A stretch of 6,689 nucleotides of DNA. It comes from an uncultured Clostridia bacterium (GTDB lineage Bacteria; Bacillota; Clostridia; TANB77; CAG-508). The stretch spans positions 1-6,689 of the forward strand of contig CANQFW010000072.1 in assembly GCA_947599995.1 (NCBI GenBank), given 5' to 3'. The translations under genes and the position numbers were made by a program. A model generated the notes under the pieces. The model saw only the letters and a program-made list of their open reading frames with translations. It did no database searches and was not told where the DNA came from. This document shows, in pieces, positions 4,977 to 6,689 of the stretch. Positions within the stretch are counted from its first letter, which is position 1. Every line of letters begins with the position of its first letter.

Positions 4977-5036
4977 ATATTTCTAACACATATTCTAAAA
5001 TTTCATATTTCCTTGATATTTGATTCAATATATAAA

Positions 5037-5621
5037 TTAAACTATACTTTTATATCTATGCATTAATAATTCTCTAAAATATTCAGCAGGATATATATAA
5101 TCTTTCTTTCCATTGATAGTTTGAGTAGTTAAATATTTCCAATTAAACTTTCTATTAATCTCTTTTGATCTTAATATTCCGTTTTCTATATATTCATAAA
5201 ATGCATATCCATCATCTGCAAATATAAATTGATTGTGATTCAAAGATGCAATTATACTTCTATCAGTTATTTTTGGAAAGGTACAAGCCGGATAATCTTC
5301 AAAAAATTTTTCTAATATTTTAGTCATAGTCTTATCTTTCTGATATATATCCATCAAATATATTGCTATTCCATTGGCTATATATGCTATCTCTTCTTCT
5401 TTAATATCAAATAAAAATATAGTTAATTTACTTGCATAATTTACTGCTTGTACGCATTTTCTATTATCAAAATGAAAAATCTTTAATCCCCATTCTAATA
5501 ATCTATCATTAGTTTGCTCTTCTCTTATCTTTTGAGCTAACATTCTATTGAATTGAGATAGTTCATCTACCATTGGAATATTTAAATCTTTTATTGTTTG
5601 TTTTGTTGCATATAAAATCAT
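5037..5621 (-). CDS. DUF6933-like protein of unknown function
   Basis: This 194-residue protein has no signal peptide or clear membrane helix. The opening MILYATKQTIKDLNIP, together with LLEWGLKIFHFDNRKCVQAVN and the following hydrophobic strand LTIFLFDI, resembles the family in which an N-terminal 'ATKKL-x-KL' strand-helix is followed by 'W-x-AxLF-x-RRKC-LL-TN-x-T' (DUF6933). Family members are small proteins of Bacillota with no established function, often in accessory DNA. About 25 residues (Leu21-Asp39 region, LSQFNRMLAQKIREEQ) lie between the two signatures, where shorter members have an acidic loop. AGAAGG (5629-5634) sits 7 bases before the ATG, supporting this start. It is monocistronic, with terminator hairpins downstream. 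Family assignment is from memory of the pattern; function unknown. Confidence 0.8.
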   Translation of the reverse strand: MILYATKQTIKDLNIPMVDELSQFNRMLAQKIREEQTNDRLLEWGLKIFHFDNRKCVQAVNYASKLTIFLFDIKEEEIAYIANGIAIYLMDIYQKDKTMTKILEKFFEDYPACTFPKITDRSIIASLNHNQFIFADDGYAFYEYIENGILRSKEINRKFNWKYLTTQTINGKKDYIYPAEYFRELLMHRYKSIV

Positions 5622-5672
5622 ACATCTACCTTCTTTTATTCACTAATTTCATTATAAATCTATTCTTATTAT

Positions 5673-5701
5673 TATATATCTTTGTTTTTTAGAATACCCA
5701 A
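5673..5701 (-). promoter_or_regulatory. Weak candidate promoter for the DUF6933-like gene
   Basis: On the minus strand, TTGGGT (5696-5701) and TATATA (5673-5678) are 17 bases apart; a perfect TATAAT (5671-5676) overlaps at 19 bases. The -35 is poor and AT-rich DNA throws up many -10-like strings, so support is limited to position, about 50-80 bases upstream of the start. Confidence 0.3.
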
Positions 5702-5713
5702 CTAACTTTTATT

Positions 5714-6009
5714 TTAATTTATCATGTCTTTAAAATAATCTGTAGCAGTATTCTCATTTAATCTTAATGTTGTATGTATAAATATTCCCTTGTAATCATC
5801 TTGCGATTTTAAATCATTATTTTCAGTATCAAAAGATTTCTTTTCAGGTTCTGTTAATTCACTAAACTCAATAATCTGTTTTACGTCAGGATTATACTTA
5901 ATAAATAATTTATGTTATTCTTAAGATTAAAAATATCGAGTTTCAGTAATTTATTTACTATTTCATCAATATATTCACGCCAGTTCCATTTATCTCTATA
6001 TTTCTCCAT
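5714..6009 (-). pseudogene. Frameshifted gene remnant, family unknown
   Basis: Two good coding stretches in different frames abut. The first (6009 to a stop at 5881) reads MEKYRDKWNWREYIDEIVNK and on to about KLLKLDIFNLKN. The second (5914 to a stop at 5714) reads HKLFIKYNPDVKQIIEFSEL and continues for about 46 more residues, ending DYFKDMIN. The overlap, 5883-5914, lies in an AT-rich run where a small indel would join them into one polypeptide of roughly 95-100 residues. No Shine-Dalgarno box precedes the first ATG, which overlaps the end of the upstream gene, so the original N-terminus is probably missing as well. I do not recognise the family. Charged residues dominate and no membrane segment is visible. 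A sequencing error instead of true decay is possible. Confidence 0.55.
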
Positions 6010-6689
6010 TTGCATATATACTTGCATCTTCTTGTATTTCTATATTTTCTATTGCTTCTGCATAGTTTATTTTTAGCTCTGTTTTGCTTTGGTAATCTCT
6101 TTCTATTCCTTCTTGTATTTTTCCTTTGTATATAACCTCTTCTGAATTTTCTCCACTAATTTGAAGTATGTTATTTAATTCTTCTGCATTTATAACAACT
6201 GTGTTTTGTGTTTCTAATTGTTTATCATTATATAATATTACTTTTTCATTTGATTTTATTTCTTGATTTTCTATATTAACATCTTTATCATATATGCATG
6301 TTAATATTACGTTTTCTACTCCTTTTGCTTGTTTCCAGTTTACTTTCCCTTCTTCATTTGCTTCGTTCGTAAGTTTTATATTTATGTTTTGTCCATCATA
6401 ATTGTAATCATATGACTTCATGTTGTTTAAATAATTTACTTCTACTACTTCTGGCTTCATTCCTTCTATTTCTGGAACTTCTATTGCAGCATCTATTTCT
6501 TTTATTGGGTAGTTGTTTTCGTTTAATCCCATGTTATATGAAAATTGTATTATTCTTTTTTCTTCACCACTTATTGCCATTATCTTATTTGTGATTATTT
6601 CCATTTGATTTACTATTGACTCTTCTGTATTGTTTTCTGCATATTTTAGACTTACTTCTCTTGTTGCCTTTATATTTATGTCTTTTTCT
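5996..6689 (-). CDS. 3' part of an acidic, probably beta-rich protein; start lies beyond the window
   Basis: The frame is open from the right window edge to the TAG at 5996-5998, giving about 230 residues. Met codons inside (for example at 6604) have no ribosome site before them and in-frame coding continues upstream (EKDINIKATREVSLKYAENN precedes that Met by a few residues), so the real start is off the edge. The sequence is rich in Glu, Asn, Ile and Lys, with alternating beta-strand-like stretches (ENVILTCIYDKDV, VILYND) and few aromatic clusters. It has no membrane segment or sorting motif. It resembles repeated extracellular beta-domains of large Clostridia surface proteins in composition only; I cannot assign a family. 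The abrupt end, ASIYANGEI, overlapping a gene remnant suggests it may itself be truncated. Confidence 0.75.
   Translation of the reverse strand, partial: EKDINIKATREVSLKYAENNTEESIVNQMEIITNKIMAISGEEKRIIQFSYNMGLNENNYPIKEIDAAIEVPEIEGMKPEVVEVNYLNNMKSYDYNYDGQNINIKLTNEANEEGKVNWKQAKGVENVILTCIYDKDVNIENQEIKSNEKVILYNDKQLETQNTVVINAEELNNILQISGENSEEVIYKGKIQEGIERDYQSKTELKINYAEAIENIEIQEDASIYANGEI

Noticed and set aside
6412..6594. Plus-strand Leu-rich frame of 60 codons
   Set aside because: It is antisense to the acidic protein at the right edge; the poly-Leu pattern simply mirrors its Glu/Asn/Lys codons.

Overview
The window is very AT-rich and every convincing gene lies on the minus strand. Purine-rich Shine-Dalgarno boxes (AGGAGG, GGAGG, AGAAGG), sigma-A-like promoters and the protein families present all point to a low-GC Bacillota, most likely a gut-type Clostridia genome. 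Taxonomy cannot be fixed from this sequence alone.

Positions 1 to about 4890 look like a compact mobile element. At the far left is a broken fragment of an ATPase gene of the AlbA_2/RecG-like (HATPase_c_4) kind. The 3' end of a large serine recombinase gene (131-1864) runs into it. Upstream, in the same direction, are a small SHOCT-like protein (1925-2119) and a protein with a ParB-type DNA-binding domain but no ParB nuclease domain (2131-2895). The ParB-like gene has a strong promoter at 3003-3031 and an intrinsic-terminator hairpin inside its leader. The recombinase has a second promoter of its own. AATACA-N5-TGTA sites occur in three clusters: upstream of the ParB-like gene, in its linker-coding part and at its 3' end.

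The 687 bases between the ParB-like gene and the fic gene (2896-3582) hold no credible gene but are dense in structure. They contain the promoter and leader terminator, two AATACA sites, a likely origin of transfer (inverted repeats next to an IncP-type nick sequence, 3249-3304) and an array of six hairpins with centres 39-40 bp apart (3337-3577). The last hairpin doubles as the fic terminator. The fic gene (3583-4722) encodes a class II, self-inhibited Fic adenylyltransferase and has its own promoter. No relaxase is encoded here, so if the oriT is real the element would have to be mobilised in trans.

The 314 bases 4723-5036 hold the fic promoter, a CACAC/GTGTG dyad that may be near the element's right end, a small palindrome and terminator hairpins. 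To the right lie a DUF6933-like gene (5037-5621), a frameshifted gene remnant (5714-6009) and the 3' end of a larger acidic protein gene that enters from beyond the right edge (5996-6689). This right part looks like resident DNA with decayed genes. The expected other half of the interrupted ATPase gene is not there, so the element's boundaries remain unproven.
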